In this document: one piece after another, positions 11,604 through 23,600 of the stretch | Layout of the letters: every line of letters starts with the position of its first letter | How positions within the stretch are numbered: the stretch's first letter is position 1 | DNA from: Primulina eburnea | Lineage: Eukaryota > Streptophyta > Magnoliopsida > Lamiales > Gesneriaceae | NCBI RefSeq assembly: GCF_022965805.1 | Contig: NC_133110.1 | Coordinates: forward strand, 32,302,790-32,366,789 | Reading direction: 5' to 3' | DNA: 64,000 bases | Translations under genes and position numbers: made by a program | The notes under the pieces: generated by a model | What the model saw: only the letters and a program-made list of their open reading frames with translations | Databases searched by the model: none | Told to the model about the DNA's origin: nothing

Positions 11604-13410
11604 AATTTGTACTGAAAAGTAAAACAGATAAATGTTGATGACTATTTTAAATATTTAGTAAGATATGAAGTTTGGACTTTTACTTCATAAATATTTGCTC
11701 CCACTGTTTTGACATCTTTCACTACCCTCTAGTGAAAACGGGAAACTCCTTTCCTCAGTAGGTACGTAAGGTCCAATTAACGAATTGTGATCCCGAATAA
11801 TATCAGCCAATCACAATTCCTAAAAGGTAGTTTCCAATTGCATCACAATGCAACCCTCTACGTAAACTTTTGTCTCACGTTTGATTAGGACCCAATAATA
11901 TGACGTCGTTCATCTTCACGTGTCAAGCCTTACCCATCGATGTTGAACCTTAATGGACGGTCGCCATGAGTTCCCTCAATAATATGAGCCGAAATCATGG
12001 GAGTTCCACGTAGTTCACATCACCATGTCAATGGATGTCACAGCTTTCCGGCACCCAGGGCCCCCCAATAATATGAGCCGAGCCCCGAGTACGGGTAGCG
12101 TTCATCATGCACCCATTGTCGATGGAAGACAAGGAAATTATAAACAAATTTATAATTCCCCTTTTCGGGCTTGATATTAATTTTGAATCTTATTCAAAAT
12201 GAGGGTTTTTAATTTTGAAAGGTCTCATCATTAATTTTATTTTAAAAGGTCGCCATGTTTGATCGTATGTTTGCCGGATTCATGCAACTTTGTTATTATA
12301 ATAATAATAACGCACATACTCATTATTTATAACATATCATGCATATATTATAAATAGAAAACAATACAAGGATGATCAATCGCCCCAAGTACTAATGGCC
12401 CGTGTGAGCCAAACACGGGCCTAGGTCCAATCCTAGGGTAAATGCACGGGATGCAATGCAACTATACTATTACATTAGCATCCAATATTACATGTCTTCG
12501 ATCTTCATAATCACCAAGGCCACCATCTTCCAATCTTGATCTTCCCCTATTCTAATATTTACAAATAAATATCCATGGCACATAGGGATACATCTCATGG
12601 GGTGGGAACGGGCCATAAACCAAGCCCACTTTAAATTGATAATTATTACAATCATACAACACAAATATCCTAGCATACACCTAGCAAATTGGGCTTGGGC
12701 TTTTGATCATCCTTCATGCATAATATCACATATCATACACCATCAATTAATTATCATAATAATTAATTGATCCAATATTATATATCTTGAACCAATCACT
12801 AACCGCCACGATTATAAACTAAATTAACAAAGTATACAAACACCTTTGTCTACTTTCCAATTAATTTATTTATAACCGAATTTCTTATAAATCACAATTT
12901 ACTATAAATAATTAAAGTCCAACTTCAATTATTTATTTTATGAGAAAAATTTGCAACTTTTGTAATTTTAAACTTAAGGGCCCAAAAACTTATTTTTCAC
13001 CAAAAACATTTTGGCCCATTTAAAATTCACAAATATGTTGACCATCTAATGGCCCAACAACTCAAGGCCCATGACACTTTGATATTCCAAAACACTTTTG
13101 GAAACCCTAGTCGTCATCGCCGTCGCCGGAGTTCCGTCGCCGGGTTCCGGCCAACATTCCGGCCAACATGCAAAAAAATTTTTTTTTTTTGTTAAACTTT
13201 AGGGGCTGTTCGGGCAGCCCCTCGGGCTGCCCTTGCTGCCCGAAATGGGCAGCCCTCGGGCAGCCCGAGCTGCTCGAAACGGGCAGCAACATGCTGCCCG
13301 AAATTCCCCACAAGAAGGCCTCGGTTTTGTTGCAAATTTTCATCTCAAACGGTTAGAAATCGCCCTCAATATAATATCTTGTATATGTTGCACAAAAACT
13401 AGTAACCTTA
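11604..13410 (-). other. Copia untranslated leader between primer site and gag
   Basis: This is closely similar to 35023-36760 of the complete element, with the same order of AATAATATGAGCC-containing segments. No long ORF is shared. The segment nearest the primer site carries a GC-rich palindromic cluster, listed separately. Confidence 0.75.
13203..13306. repeat. GC-rich palindromic cluster (GGGCAGC/GCTGCCC words) in the Copia leader
   Basis: About eight copies or partial copies of GGGCAGC or its complement GCTGCCC lie in about 100 bp, for example CGGGCAGCCCG, inside otherwise AT-rich DNA. The RNA could form strong hairpins. The sibling element keeps only one core (TTCGGGCAGCCCCGAA near 36619), so the array has expanded or contracted since the copies separated. 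Confidence 0.75.
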
Positions 13411-13423
13411 GCTCTTGATACCA
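13411..13423 (-). promoter_or_regulatory. Primer-binding site of the minus-strand Copia half
   Basis: The minus strand reads TGGTATCAAGAGC, close to the initiator-Met tRNA complement TGGTATCAGAGC used by many plant LTR elements. It marks where a 5' LTR should begin. Confidence 0.75.
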
Positions 13424-13424
13424 C

Positions 13425-15535
13425 TTGAAATTATTATTTTGGCAAATCTTTATCTGTATACCCATGCTAGCTGCATAGATAAAGCCCTTGAATATACAAA
13501 TAGTAGAAAGAATATGAGATGCTCATATGATGAGTATCATGAAACTCATATTTGTAATACTGTATATTCTAAACGGTTCCTAGTCGATTCAGCCGCCACT
13601 AAGAAGGATATAGGCCGCTAGAGTTCGAGACTAGTATCTGCGATGTGAGTACCATGTTTCATTGGTAGGGGACATTGTGATGTCCGAACATGCAGATAGG
13701 TGCACCTTGTAGAGTGCACTGAACAACCCTCCATAAAAGGACTTTCCAAGTGGTTCTCACTTATCGAGTGGAAATGTCCTAGTTTATGGTTGTACAGAAT
13801 TAGTCCTTATGACCCGGGACAACATTGAGACTCTATGTGCTAGAATTACACTTTGACTTGTTTACCGACTCTTATGGGGTCATCAGGTGGCAAGGTTGGG
13901 TGTTCTGTCGAAACACATAGGAGTCGATGCATTGTAGTCGGGGATTCACCGCTTACCTTCGGGTATGGATATCCTATGTGTTATCATGTGTATGTAGATC
14001 GAAATCTCTGGCCAGAGTATGGTTGTAATTATGAAAGGTGTTTCATAGATTACACCATCGATGCAACTACGACATGACACATAGTATCGATTCATTGACA
14101 ACTCTCGATAAACCAATGGTTGTCGAATCGATCGGGATATATGATTTGAAGGGACCGTACTGTGCGCTAACCATAATTGAATGGTTCTTGCAGGCACTAT
14201 CATGTGATACCTAGGGAATCACGTAAGCGATGCTGCTAGGCGTTTAACGTGATTGGTTGGGTACTATCAGACTTGAGTTCTGACGTTCTTATTATCAAGG
14301 TGTTGATAAGTAAGAATGGAGCAATTAGGGTATGCTCGAATAAGGACATGTTTAGTCCGAATCACATGGAGATGTGAACCCACGGCTAGTTGTATCAATG
14401 AACCATTGAGGGCCACACAAGTACTAGCTTTGTAAATCCCGATGAGAAGTAAAATAGTTCAATGTGTTGAACGGCTTATAAAGGAGTTTATAAGCGTAAG
14501 TAAAATTAGAAGTTTGACTTCTATAAAGGAGAAAATGGTTCAATGTGTTGAACGGCTTATAAATGTGTTTATAAGCGTAAAGAAAAATAGAAGTATGACT
14601 TCTATGAGAGAAATATAAATTTTAATTTATGAAAGTGTTCCTAGATTAAAATTTGGCCAAGTAAATAATGTAGTTGAAAATTGTGATTTTCATAAACATT
14701 ATTGGGGACTAAATTAAATTAATTCAAGTGTTGAATTAATTAAACACTAGTAGATCTAGTAGAGTCTAAATAATTAAAATTAATTCAAGTGTTGAATTAA
14801 TTAAATAATATTGAGTCTTGTAGAGCTCAATTAAAATAATTATTTAACTAGTGGGACTTGAATAAATTCAAGTAGTATTTAATTAATCTCAAATATGTTT
14901 GAGATAATTAAAATTTAGTCCATGGTTTTTAATGTGTTAAAAACCATATAATATATGTGAGACATGCTAGGGTTTGCATGCTTGGGAGGTGAAGAGTCTT
15001 GAATACTTTTGATTAAAAAATTGCAAAGGCATACAACTTTTGTATCTAACTTTTTGCATCCCCAAGAGAACTCTTCCCTCCTCCATTCCACTCAACTTGG
15101 CCGAAAATTCTCCTCCCAATTTCTCTCCATTTTTCTCTTCTTGTGTGTTCTTCAATTTGTTGAGGAACACTACACTTCTCTTTGAAAAATCCTCACATTT
15201 TTCTAGTGCAAATTGTGAGGGGATCTACCTAGTTGGTGGTGGGCCTAATTTGAAGGAAAGCTTCAAGGATTTGGAGGAGAGCTTGTAGATTCATCTTCCA
15301 TTCAAGAGCTTTGTTGCTAGTCAACAAAGTTGGAGCCACAATCAACTTTTAAAGTTGATAGGTAAAATTTTCTCAACACCCTATGCTTGAAAGTTGAGAT
15401 TTTTGTATATGTTTGCACAACTAGTACATGGTGTTCATTTTTGATAAATATTCTTGAAAAATTTCGGTTTTCATGATTAATAAAATATTTTGTGCTTCCG
15501 TTGCGATTTTGAACACCGTATATCGATCCCTTTCA
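13425..15535 (+). repeat. Copia LTR in inverted orientation, lacking its first 85-90 bp
   Basis: This is the reverse-complement equivalent of the LTRs at 29015-31069 and 36775-38844. It ends ...CCCTTTCA followed by AG and a primer site. The segment GTTCAATGTGTTGAACGGC plus its flank (about 90 bp) is tandemly duplicated at about 14450-14610. The young LTRs contain it once. Confidence 0.8.
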
Positions 15536-15537
15536 AG

Positions 15538-15546
15538 TGGTATCCT
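15538..15546 (+). promoter_or_regulatory. Partial primer-binding site
   Basis: TGGTATCC follows the LTR end by two bases, as in the complete element. The sequence then runs directly into polymerase coding sequence, marking an internal deletion of leader, gag, protease and integrase. Confidence 0.65.
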
Positions 15547-15551
15547 TTTTC

Positions 15552-16860
15552 CCAATCGCAATGTTCAAGTCCATAAGGATTTTATTAGCCATAGCTGCAT
15601 AGTATGACTATGAGATATGGCAGATGGATGTCAAGACAAACTTTCTTAAATGGGGATTTTAAGAAAGTTATTTACATGTCTAAACCTGAAGGGTTTACAT
15701 CTATCGGAAGTGAGCATATGGTATGCAAACTTCAGAGATCTATTTATGATCTAAAGCAGGCATCTAGGAGTTGGAACCTCAGATTCGACAGTACAATCAA
15801 ATAGTTTGATTTACTGTGAATCATGAGGGACCCTATGTGTATAAGAAGGTCAGTGGGAGTGTTGTGACATTCCTGGTGCTTTATGTTGATGACATTCTAA
15901 TCTTTGGGAATGATGTAGGAATGTTGCAATCAACAAAGATATGGTTAGCGAGTAAGTTCTCGATGAAGGACTTGGGTGAAGCATCTTTTGTATTGGGATA
16001 CAGATCTATTGAGATAGATCGAAAAGATGACTTGGTCTCAGTCCACATACATGATACCATCGTGAAGCGGTTCTCGATGGATGCGTCCTTGAGAGGACAT
16101 CTACCAATGTGTCATGGCGTGTCCCTATCCAAGTCTGTCTCCTGAGACTGATGCAGAGATAGTGACGATGACACGCATTCCGTATGCTTCGGCAATTGGT
16201 AATATCATGTATGGGATGATATCTACACGTCCTGACATGGCGTTTTCACTATGTGTAGTGAAAAGATATCAATCGAACCCCGGTCTTCCACAACTAGAAA
16301 GCTGTGAAAGACATCCTCAAGTTGTTGAGAAGGACCAATAAGTTGTTCTTGGTCTATGGGGGTAGAGAACTGAAATTGGAAGGCTATACCGACTCTAGCT
16401 TCCAAAGCGATATCGATAACTCGAAGTCAACCTCTAGGTTTGTATTCATGCTCAAAGGTGCTGCTGTCTCTTGGAAGAGTTCCAAGCAAGACAATATTAC
16501 GGATTCCAGCACAGAGGCCGAATACATTGCTGCATCAGATGCAGCAAGGGAGGCTGTTTGGATAAGGAATTTCGTCTAAGAGTTGGACGTCATTCCTAAT
16601 GGAGTTGCTCCTATCCCGGTGTTGTGTGACAACACGGGAGCTATAGCTCAAGCAAAGGAGCCAAGGTCTCATCAGAATCCAAACTCGTATTGAGAAAGTA
16701 CCACATCCTCGGAGAGATTGTGGAAAGAAGAGTAGTGTCTATTGACAAAGTCGGCTCCGCAGATTATGTTGTTGATCCACTAGCTAAGCCTTTACCTGGA
16801 CCATTATTCGACAAGCATCGCGAATCAATGGGTTTTATGCATATGGGTAGTTGGCTCTAG
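15552..16860 (+). pseudogene. Copia reverse transcriptase/RNase H remnant
   Basis: Three plus-strand frames together match the RT-RNase H end of the complete element's protein. The RT catalytic motif is present (FLVLYVDDILIFGND). So is the RNase H tail (SSTEAEYIAASDAAREAVW), and the family's last residues GSWL precede the stop. Damage is clear beside the intact copy: a Trp codon in LLAIAAWYDYE is now TAG, and the Gln codon after the RNase H motif is now TAA. Several indels also shift the frame. It cannot make a working enzyme. Confidence 0.85.
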
Positions 16861-16868
16861 TGCAAGGC

Positions 16869-17599
16869 GATTAAACACGACCGCCTCGATTCCCCACAAA
16901 TTGATGGAAATGTTTAGGACCATGGGGGCATGCTAGGGTGGTTAAAAATGACCGTCCTAGCGCCCCACAAGTTTTGAAAACACGATTTTAGGTGTTTAAA
17001 TGCAAGAGGTTGGGTTTCACTCATTTTTTCCATCTTAAATGCTTCCACCATTCAGAATATCACAAAAATTGATAGGAAGAATTTTCTTCAATTTTCTTTC
17101 TTTATATCGCCACAAATATCTATTTTCACCACTAATTGAAGGTATATTCAAACTCTATGCAAGAATCTCATCCTAGTGGTGTAAATCTTCATATCATGCC
17201 TTTTTCTGAATTAGATGGTGACCTAGGATAAATGTCAAGATTTAGCATTAAACTGATGATATCGATTGATGTTAATGTAATTTTGACAGCTTAGGATCAA
17301 GACAAATCGTCTCAACCATTGTTTTTAAGCTTTGATTGTAAGTTGAGTTGTCCTTTGAAGCAATACACGAATATAGTATATTGTTTCCATGGTTTCAAAG
17401 AAATTCTTTTTCAATTATGCTATATGTATTTATATTATGCATTTCATTCAAGAGTCCATAATCTTCCATAGAAACCGATTAAATATTTTGTAAAGTATTT
17501 AAAATACAAGCAAGTTGAACGAGTAAAAATATTTTGGCTGAAACATTTTTTCAAACATTTGATATGTGATATTTTGACATTTGAATAACACATAAAATA
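16869..17599. other. Spacer with two imperfect repeats
   Basis: Similarity to the Copia stops just after the RNase H end. Two related segments follow, at about 16865-16905 and 16937-16977. Each has TTAAA...GACCG, then a GC-rich word, then CCCCACAA. I see no gene. They may be the start of another element's LTR. Confidence 0.4.
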
Positions 17600-18587
17600 G
17601 AAATGATAAGTAAATGCAATAAAAAAATAAACACGAATTTGTTTATGGATGTTCAGATATTAACAACTCCTACGTTACCTCTTTTTCCTATTGGGAAGGA
17701 TTCACTAGAAGATTTTGATTCATACAACTCATTGTACAAACTCAATCTAGAAGGGCAGCACCCAACTAGAACTCATAGCACTCAAGATTACAGGCAGCAC
17801 CTCACAATCAACATATTGTTTAATGTCTCATATGCAAATACTACAAACACATTGGTTTACGTCTTTGTGTGAAGACTCACTGATCTAATCTTTGAAGTTC
17901 AACTCTCTTGTGTATTTGTGAGTGATTGTGTGTGAGGAATTTATCCTTTATATTATACATCTCAAATATATCCTCACACAAGGGTTTGTGCTCTCAACTA
18001 GCAGATTTCTTCATGCTAACTACCCATGCTTTGAATTCCCTTCAAAATCTCTTGTATGATCTTTATGATATTGTATTTATAGGCCCCAACCTAGCTGATT
18101 TCAGCCTGCACGGAACCTATAGCTTCGTCGCTATTTATCAGCATCTTAAACTCCTATTCAGACTTTGTCTTGTGAATATGATTTGTAGATCGTCGTCTTG
18201 GCTTCATAACGCACACTGAATTGTTTCATCTGGATAACCGAGTTGATCAGGCTGACCAAAATACCGCAACTGCTCATACCCAACTGATTGCTGTTTTCGT
18301 GCAATCAGTTTGGTCTTTCAACTATCAATTTGGCCTAGATAATGTGAAGTACGACTTGTCCCAAATTGGGTTTTCTATTCAGTCGTCTTGGTAACTGGTC
18401 ATTTGGATTAGCGAGTTGTGAGATATAATCAAAATACCGAAACTTACCAGATTTTCAGTTTTGCTAAATTCGAGTTTCAGCTTCCATCTTGAGTTAATAA
18501 CTTCACATTTGAGTAAATATGTTATAAGCACAATAATAAATTTTGTTATCATCAAAATCAAGATTGTTAGAATTTCTAAACCCAACA
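17600..18587 (-). repeat. LTR-like sequence, probable solo LTR (SIRE/Copia-like)
   Basis: The minus strand begins TGTTGGGTTTAGAAATTCTA, followed by TTTTGATGATAACAA. This is the typical opening of a plant Copia LTR class, and the TTTTGATGATA word recurs near the start of Copia C. The other end is uncertain, and no matching target duplication was found, so the left boundary is approximate. There is no internal coding region next to it. Confidence 0.5.
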
Positions 18588-19780
18588 ACCACTATATAAC
18601 TTGATTATTGTTTTCACACTATAAATACACTATGTTTCAAATGATTAATTAGTTTAATCACATATTGATTATTATCCTCTTCCTATGCATATTGCTAAAT
18701 ATAAAGCTAACTTGTTGAGTTTTATAAATTCATATAGCTCATATATTGAAGGATCATGTAATGAGAATAACTAGGATGTCGATTCACCAATAGATGTTTA
18801 ACATGTATCTTATCTCGAAAAAGACCTGGATATGTCATAGATATAGCTTCCATTAATATGTTTATATGTTATATAAGTTAAAATAAAAGTATGTCAGTTA
18901 AAATGATGATGTTGTGGTGACATGATTTTACATAACCATGCCTAATGTATGTCGGTTTTACATATATTGTGATGTAAATATGTTGTCTTATGTTAAGGAT
19001 TTGATAGTAATACATCTCTTAAACTATTGTTTGTGTTGTTGGATAATCCAAAATATGGGAAAACTTTGGTGAGATTTTTATATAATGAAAAATAAATTTT
19101 TAATAACATTTCTCTCTATATTCATTGCATTCTATTTTTAAATATAAAACAATGTAAAGTATATTCTCGCAATACTGTAGTTAGTACGTAGAAGCAGGTG
19201 TTACAACTTTGAATCTTGTGATCCATTTTCTTGAATCATATGTATTTTTATATAATTCATCGAATAAATAGGATATACAAATTCGAGCTGAAACTCCTAC
19301 ATACAAATCATGGTAGTATCATGATACTCGAGGCTCGATCTAGTTTAATTTAACAACCCAAATAGGCTCCATCAATTGAAATCCAAGTAAAAAAAAAAAG
19401 TATATATAAACATAAAAATAAAATAACTAACATAAATCCACATTCAACTAGCTTACTGATAACAGAAATACAAGCAAAATCTCCTTTAGAAAAACAGAAC
19501 AAAACAAAACTTCCAATCCACAAATATACAGAAATTTTCAAATACCCGATCACAACCCAAATCCTAGATCAAATATAGATTAGATGGTTATTCAAGTTAT
19601 AGGCTTGTGTTACAGAAATGTAACATATATTTTTATCTTCGACCTTTTTTAAGGAAGGTGACATCTTGTCTTTACTACTGCACACTAATATTAAAAGAGT
19701 GATGAAGCAAGGTAATAAAGCACCGGCCCAAAACAATTTCGAGGTGAATGATGGAAGAAAGTTTTATCTGGGGGGCTCAC
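18588..19780. other. No gene seen
   Basis: AT-rich intergenic DNA. I see no supported ORF or RNA gene. Confidence 0.4.
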
Positions 19781-19891
19781 CTTGACTCGGAAACGAAGGG
19801 CTACCCCTTCGGATTGAAGTGCATGTGACAAATGAGTCACTTCAACTTTATGCCCTCCTTCCAAGAATTCCTCCAATCTTTTCTTGTCCAA
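19781..19891 (-). other. Orphan exon-like segment
   Basis: On the minus strand a 111-nt open segment (37 codons) is bordered by an AAAAACAG acceptor and a GTGAGC donor. It encodes LDKKRLEEFLEGGHKVEV and continues THLSHALQSEGVALRF. The FLEGGHKVEV part loosely recalls bacterial/organellar IF3 C-terminal regions, but the rest does not fit, so I make no family call. No neighbouring exon was found on either side. It lies about 0.7 kb beyond the stop of the topoisomerase gene and may be a stray exon of a lost gene. Confidence 0.35.
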
Positions 19892-20603
19892 CTGTTTTTG
19901 GACCAGAAAGCAAAATTTGACAGATAAATTATCACTCAAAAGATGCATATTGGTGTGCGAGTCTCCATTGTAAGTGGGTGATGTCATATCGTATAATTTT
20001 TTTTAAAAACTCTGAATCTCCATTTCAAGATCATCACCTTTCTAAGGCTAACATGTCCCAAGACAATTTACCAGAATAATATGGTACAGGTGATTAATAA
20101 ATTTGACTCAAACCCGATTAAGCGGGATCCAAAACAGTCCTGCCTATAATTTTCACCACTATTATGTGCTTGATTTGTGAACCCTTTCTGCAAGAAAGTT
20201 TCAGGAGACATATTAGCTTCTTGTTACATGTAGTTACAAGGAAAAAGTATATATTTCAGTGTTTTAGTTTACGGAGACGTGAATATATATGTAACTAATA
20301 GCTATATGCAAAAGGGATGCACGTACATGTAATTTATAACTAGTAAATATTGGCTGCAAAATAGAGTTTCTAACAACAAACTCAAAGCAGAATAAATATA
20401 TATATATGTAAGATAACAAAAAACATAAAAGAAAGAAAATACTTGTTGAGGAAATTCCGAACATGTCCTGTGAAAGCACATTCACACTCTTCCTAATTAG
20501 CCAATATAAAAAAATTTGAGCCATTCACAGATACTGACTCACAAATAAACATAATATACATCGAGACAAGGTTATGAGCAAAAGCATTCTTTAGAATCAA
20601 GTT
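19892..20603. other. 3' flank of the topoisomerase gene
   Basis: AT-rich; should contain the 3' UTR and the polyadenylation region of the minus-strand topoisomerase gene. Nothing else seen. Confidence 0.5.
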
Positions 20604-23600
20604 TTATACAGCTGCAACAGGCACTTCAACCACTGTATTCCGCTTGGGTCGTCCACACCTTCTTACATCTTTACCTTTCAGTAATTTCAGAGCTTTCTCT
20701 AAAGTTATCTCACTAGGCCTCATATTCTGCGAAGTAAGGTAAGAGCATAATTAAGTCAATAAACATCAAGTTTTTCTGACCATGTAAATCAAGCACAATG
20801 TTCACTCAAATGGGCACAATGTTAAAGAAATCGAACAAAAGTGTACCTTGGGGACAGAAGCAATTGTGCGCCTGTGTCTAATGGTGAATCCTACCCTGGC
20901 AAGCTTTAAAATTACCGGTTGGTCATCATCTGGGTGGTTCCCCTAAGAATAAGACCGCATTCAAGATCAGTCAAAAGAAATTATAACATGACGAAAGAAA
21001 AAGGAAAACTGCACAGAAAACATACCAAAGTCAGTGGATACTGCAACAAGTTGAGGGCATCTTCCAAGGTGATGGACTCAACATCCTTTATCTAGAAGAG
21101 TAACATCTTCACTTAAGTGTATTGTATGAAGGCAAACAGATATACAAGTCGAAATTTGGAACAATAAAAATAATGTATACACATGAGATACAGGCATGCA
21201 AATATTCATGAATGGTAGCAAATATTTCAATTATAAACAGTAGCAAATATTTCAGTTTAAATATTTATCTAGGATAAAGCATACAGGTCTGAAGTTTTGC
21301 ATCTAAGAGAGATTAAAATATAGCAACATGATAAGAGATAGTATGGATTTCAGACATTAACACTGTGTGCATACATGCAGGGAAGGACAGAGTAAAAGTT
21401 TCTCGAACTTGAGGCACCAAAACGCATACATACTTGAGACACCGAAGCTCTCTTGGGCAAATGTCCCTTTCTGTCTTCACCAAGCTGCACGTAGTTGCCA
21501 TAAGGACCATTCTTCAAGAAAACCTGAAAGTTGAATTTTAATTATTTAATTAGAGAAACAACAGTTATTAGCAAACAGTGAACACATGTAGATTAAAAAA
21601 ACCTTCTCATTGGATCCTGGATGAAGACCAAGCAACTTTGGCTCCGGTGTATTCTTTTGTTTGTTTTCAGGATTGATCTCTTCGTCATCTTCACCATAGA
21701 GTGTCTTAGCAATGTACCTGCGACAGAATTACATGTTAAAACTACAGAGAGAAAAATTAAGGTCCTTAGAGGCACAAGAAATGAAACTCCATTGCATGCT
21801 AGTATGCTACTGGTTAAACTCACTTGCATTTTGGGTGTTGATCACAGCCAATAAAATATCCCGCTCCAAACCTGCTAACTTTAAAAGCCAACGTACCTTC
21901 TACACAACTTGGGCATGTTCTATTTCCATCACGAAAAGAGGAAAATAAGAAATGACCAAATGTTTTCTCCAACATCTTTTCTACACTATGGATATGAAGC
22001 TTTCCAGCATTCTCACAATACTCGCTAAATCTTGTCCAGTAATCTCTCAAAAGGCCTTTCCATTCCGTCATTCCAGCGGAAACATTATCAAGTTCAGTCT
22101 CCATATCAGCAGTAAAACTATAATCTGTGACCTCCGAAAAATAGTGAGAGAGAAATGCTGATACCATGCGCCCACGAAACTCAGGATACAGTGTCCTACT
22201 TTTCATTGTAATATAATGTCTATCTTTTAGCACCTTAATAGTGATTGCATAAGTAGAAGGTCTCCCAATACCAAGTTCCTCCAGTTTCTTCACTAATGAC
22301 CCCTCAGAATAGCGGGATGGAGGCTGTGTATAGTGCTGACCAAGTTCAACTTTGGACAAGCACAATTGCTGGCCACACTTCAAACCACTCAAATTCTGAA
22401 ACATTTCAGTACGATAGTTCTCTTGATCATCATTTCTATTTACACTGATCATTTCTGTGTCTTCATAAACAGCTTGGTAACCAAGAAAATCGACTTTCGA
22501 GCATGTAGATTGAAACATTATTGACTGGTTAGCATTCCCAAGATCAAGTTGTATCTGCTCAATGATGACAGGTTCCATTTGACATGCCATTGTACGGGAC
22601 CATATAAGAGTGTATAACTTCAGGGAATCTTCGTCAAGCAACCCAAGCATTGACGGTAATCTTCGGATATCTGTGGGTCTAATAGCTTCATGGGCCTCCT
22701 GCGCGTTTTTCACCTTTTTATAATACTTGCGTGTACTCTTTGAAGCAAAACTCCTCCCATAATTTTCGATAATCAAGGATTGGATATCCTTAGCTGCTTC
22801 ATCAGACAACTGCAGTCCATCTGTTCTCATGTAAGTTATTAGTCCTGTAGCCTTGCCATCCATTAACTGCACTCCCTCATACAGCTTCTGTGCAAGTTTC
22901 ATTGTATATGAAGCTGTAAAGTTCAATTTGTTGGCAGCGTCTTGCTGAAGTGTCGATGTTATATATGGAGTGGGCGGATTTCTTCGAATCTTGCTGAATT
23001 TTGAGCCAACAACTTGAAACTGAGACAGACAAATCTTGTCTTTTATATCCTTTGCCTCTGCGTGAGATCTAACTGACAGCAGATCCAACTTTTTGGAGTC
23101 AAAATAGGTCAGATGTGATGAGAAAGAAACATAGTTGACTGAATTTAGATCCGCCCTATTGAACTCAACTTCAAATGTCCAATACTCTTGGGCATTGAAC
23201 TCATCAATTTCCATTTCCCGGTCACATATGAGAGCCAAAGCAGCAGATTGGACTCGTCCAGCAGACTGACAACCAGGTAACTTCCTCCACAACAATGGAG
23301 AAACATTGAATCCAATCAAATAATCAAGGGCTCGTCGTGCCAGGTAAGCATTAACCAAGTTTGCATCAATCTCTCGTGGAGCCTGTAGAGCACTTTTAAT
23401 GGATGATTCAGTTATCTCATTAAAGACAACTCGTGCAACAGTGATATCATCATGCAGAGCATCCTGTTGATTCAACATCTCGATAATATGCCAAGAAATG
23501 GCTTCTCCTTCGCGATCAGGGTCTGAGGCAAGAATAAGAATATCTGCTCTGTAACAGCGTCATAATATATTAGTCAAGTGACATCAAACTAAATAAAAAA

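Larger units (their letters stand above)
10688..16868. mobile_element. Rearranged Copia composite: minus-strand gag/leader joined to an inverted LTR and plus-strand RT-RH
   Basis: All parts belong to the same family as the complete element at 29015-38844, but the order and direction differ. Gag, the leader and a primer-binding site lie on the minus strand (10688-13423). An LTR then follows in plus orientation (13425-15535), with its own primer-binding site and a polymerase remnant on the plus strand (15538-16860). At 13424 the minus-strand half meets an LTR lacking about its first 85-90 bp. The shared TTGAA at the joint suggests a microhomology join. Inversion after autointegration, or recombination between two insertions, are both possible. 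Confidence 0.8.

Noticed and set aside
12488..12676. Small ORF conserved in both Copia leaders (also 35907-36095)
   Set aside because: Conserved because the elements are related; no domain and no reason to think it is translated.
13853..14203. ORFs repeated at 30203-30555 and 37978-38330
   Set aside because: They are the same LTR segment in three copies, with no coding signature.
21621..21948. Plus-strand ORFs across the topoisomerase gene
   Set aside because: Antisense to well-supported exons and introns; no independent evidence.
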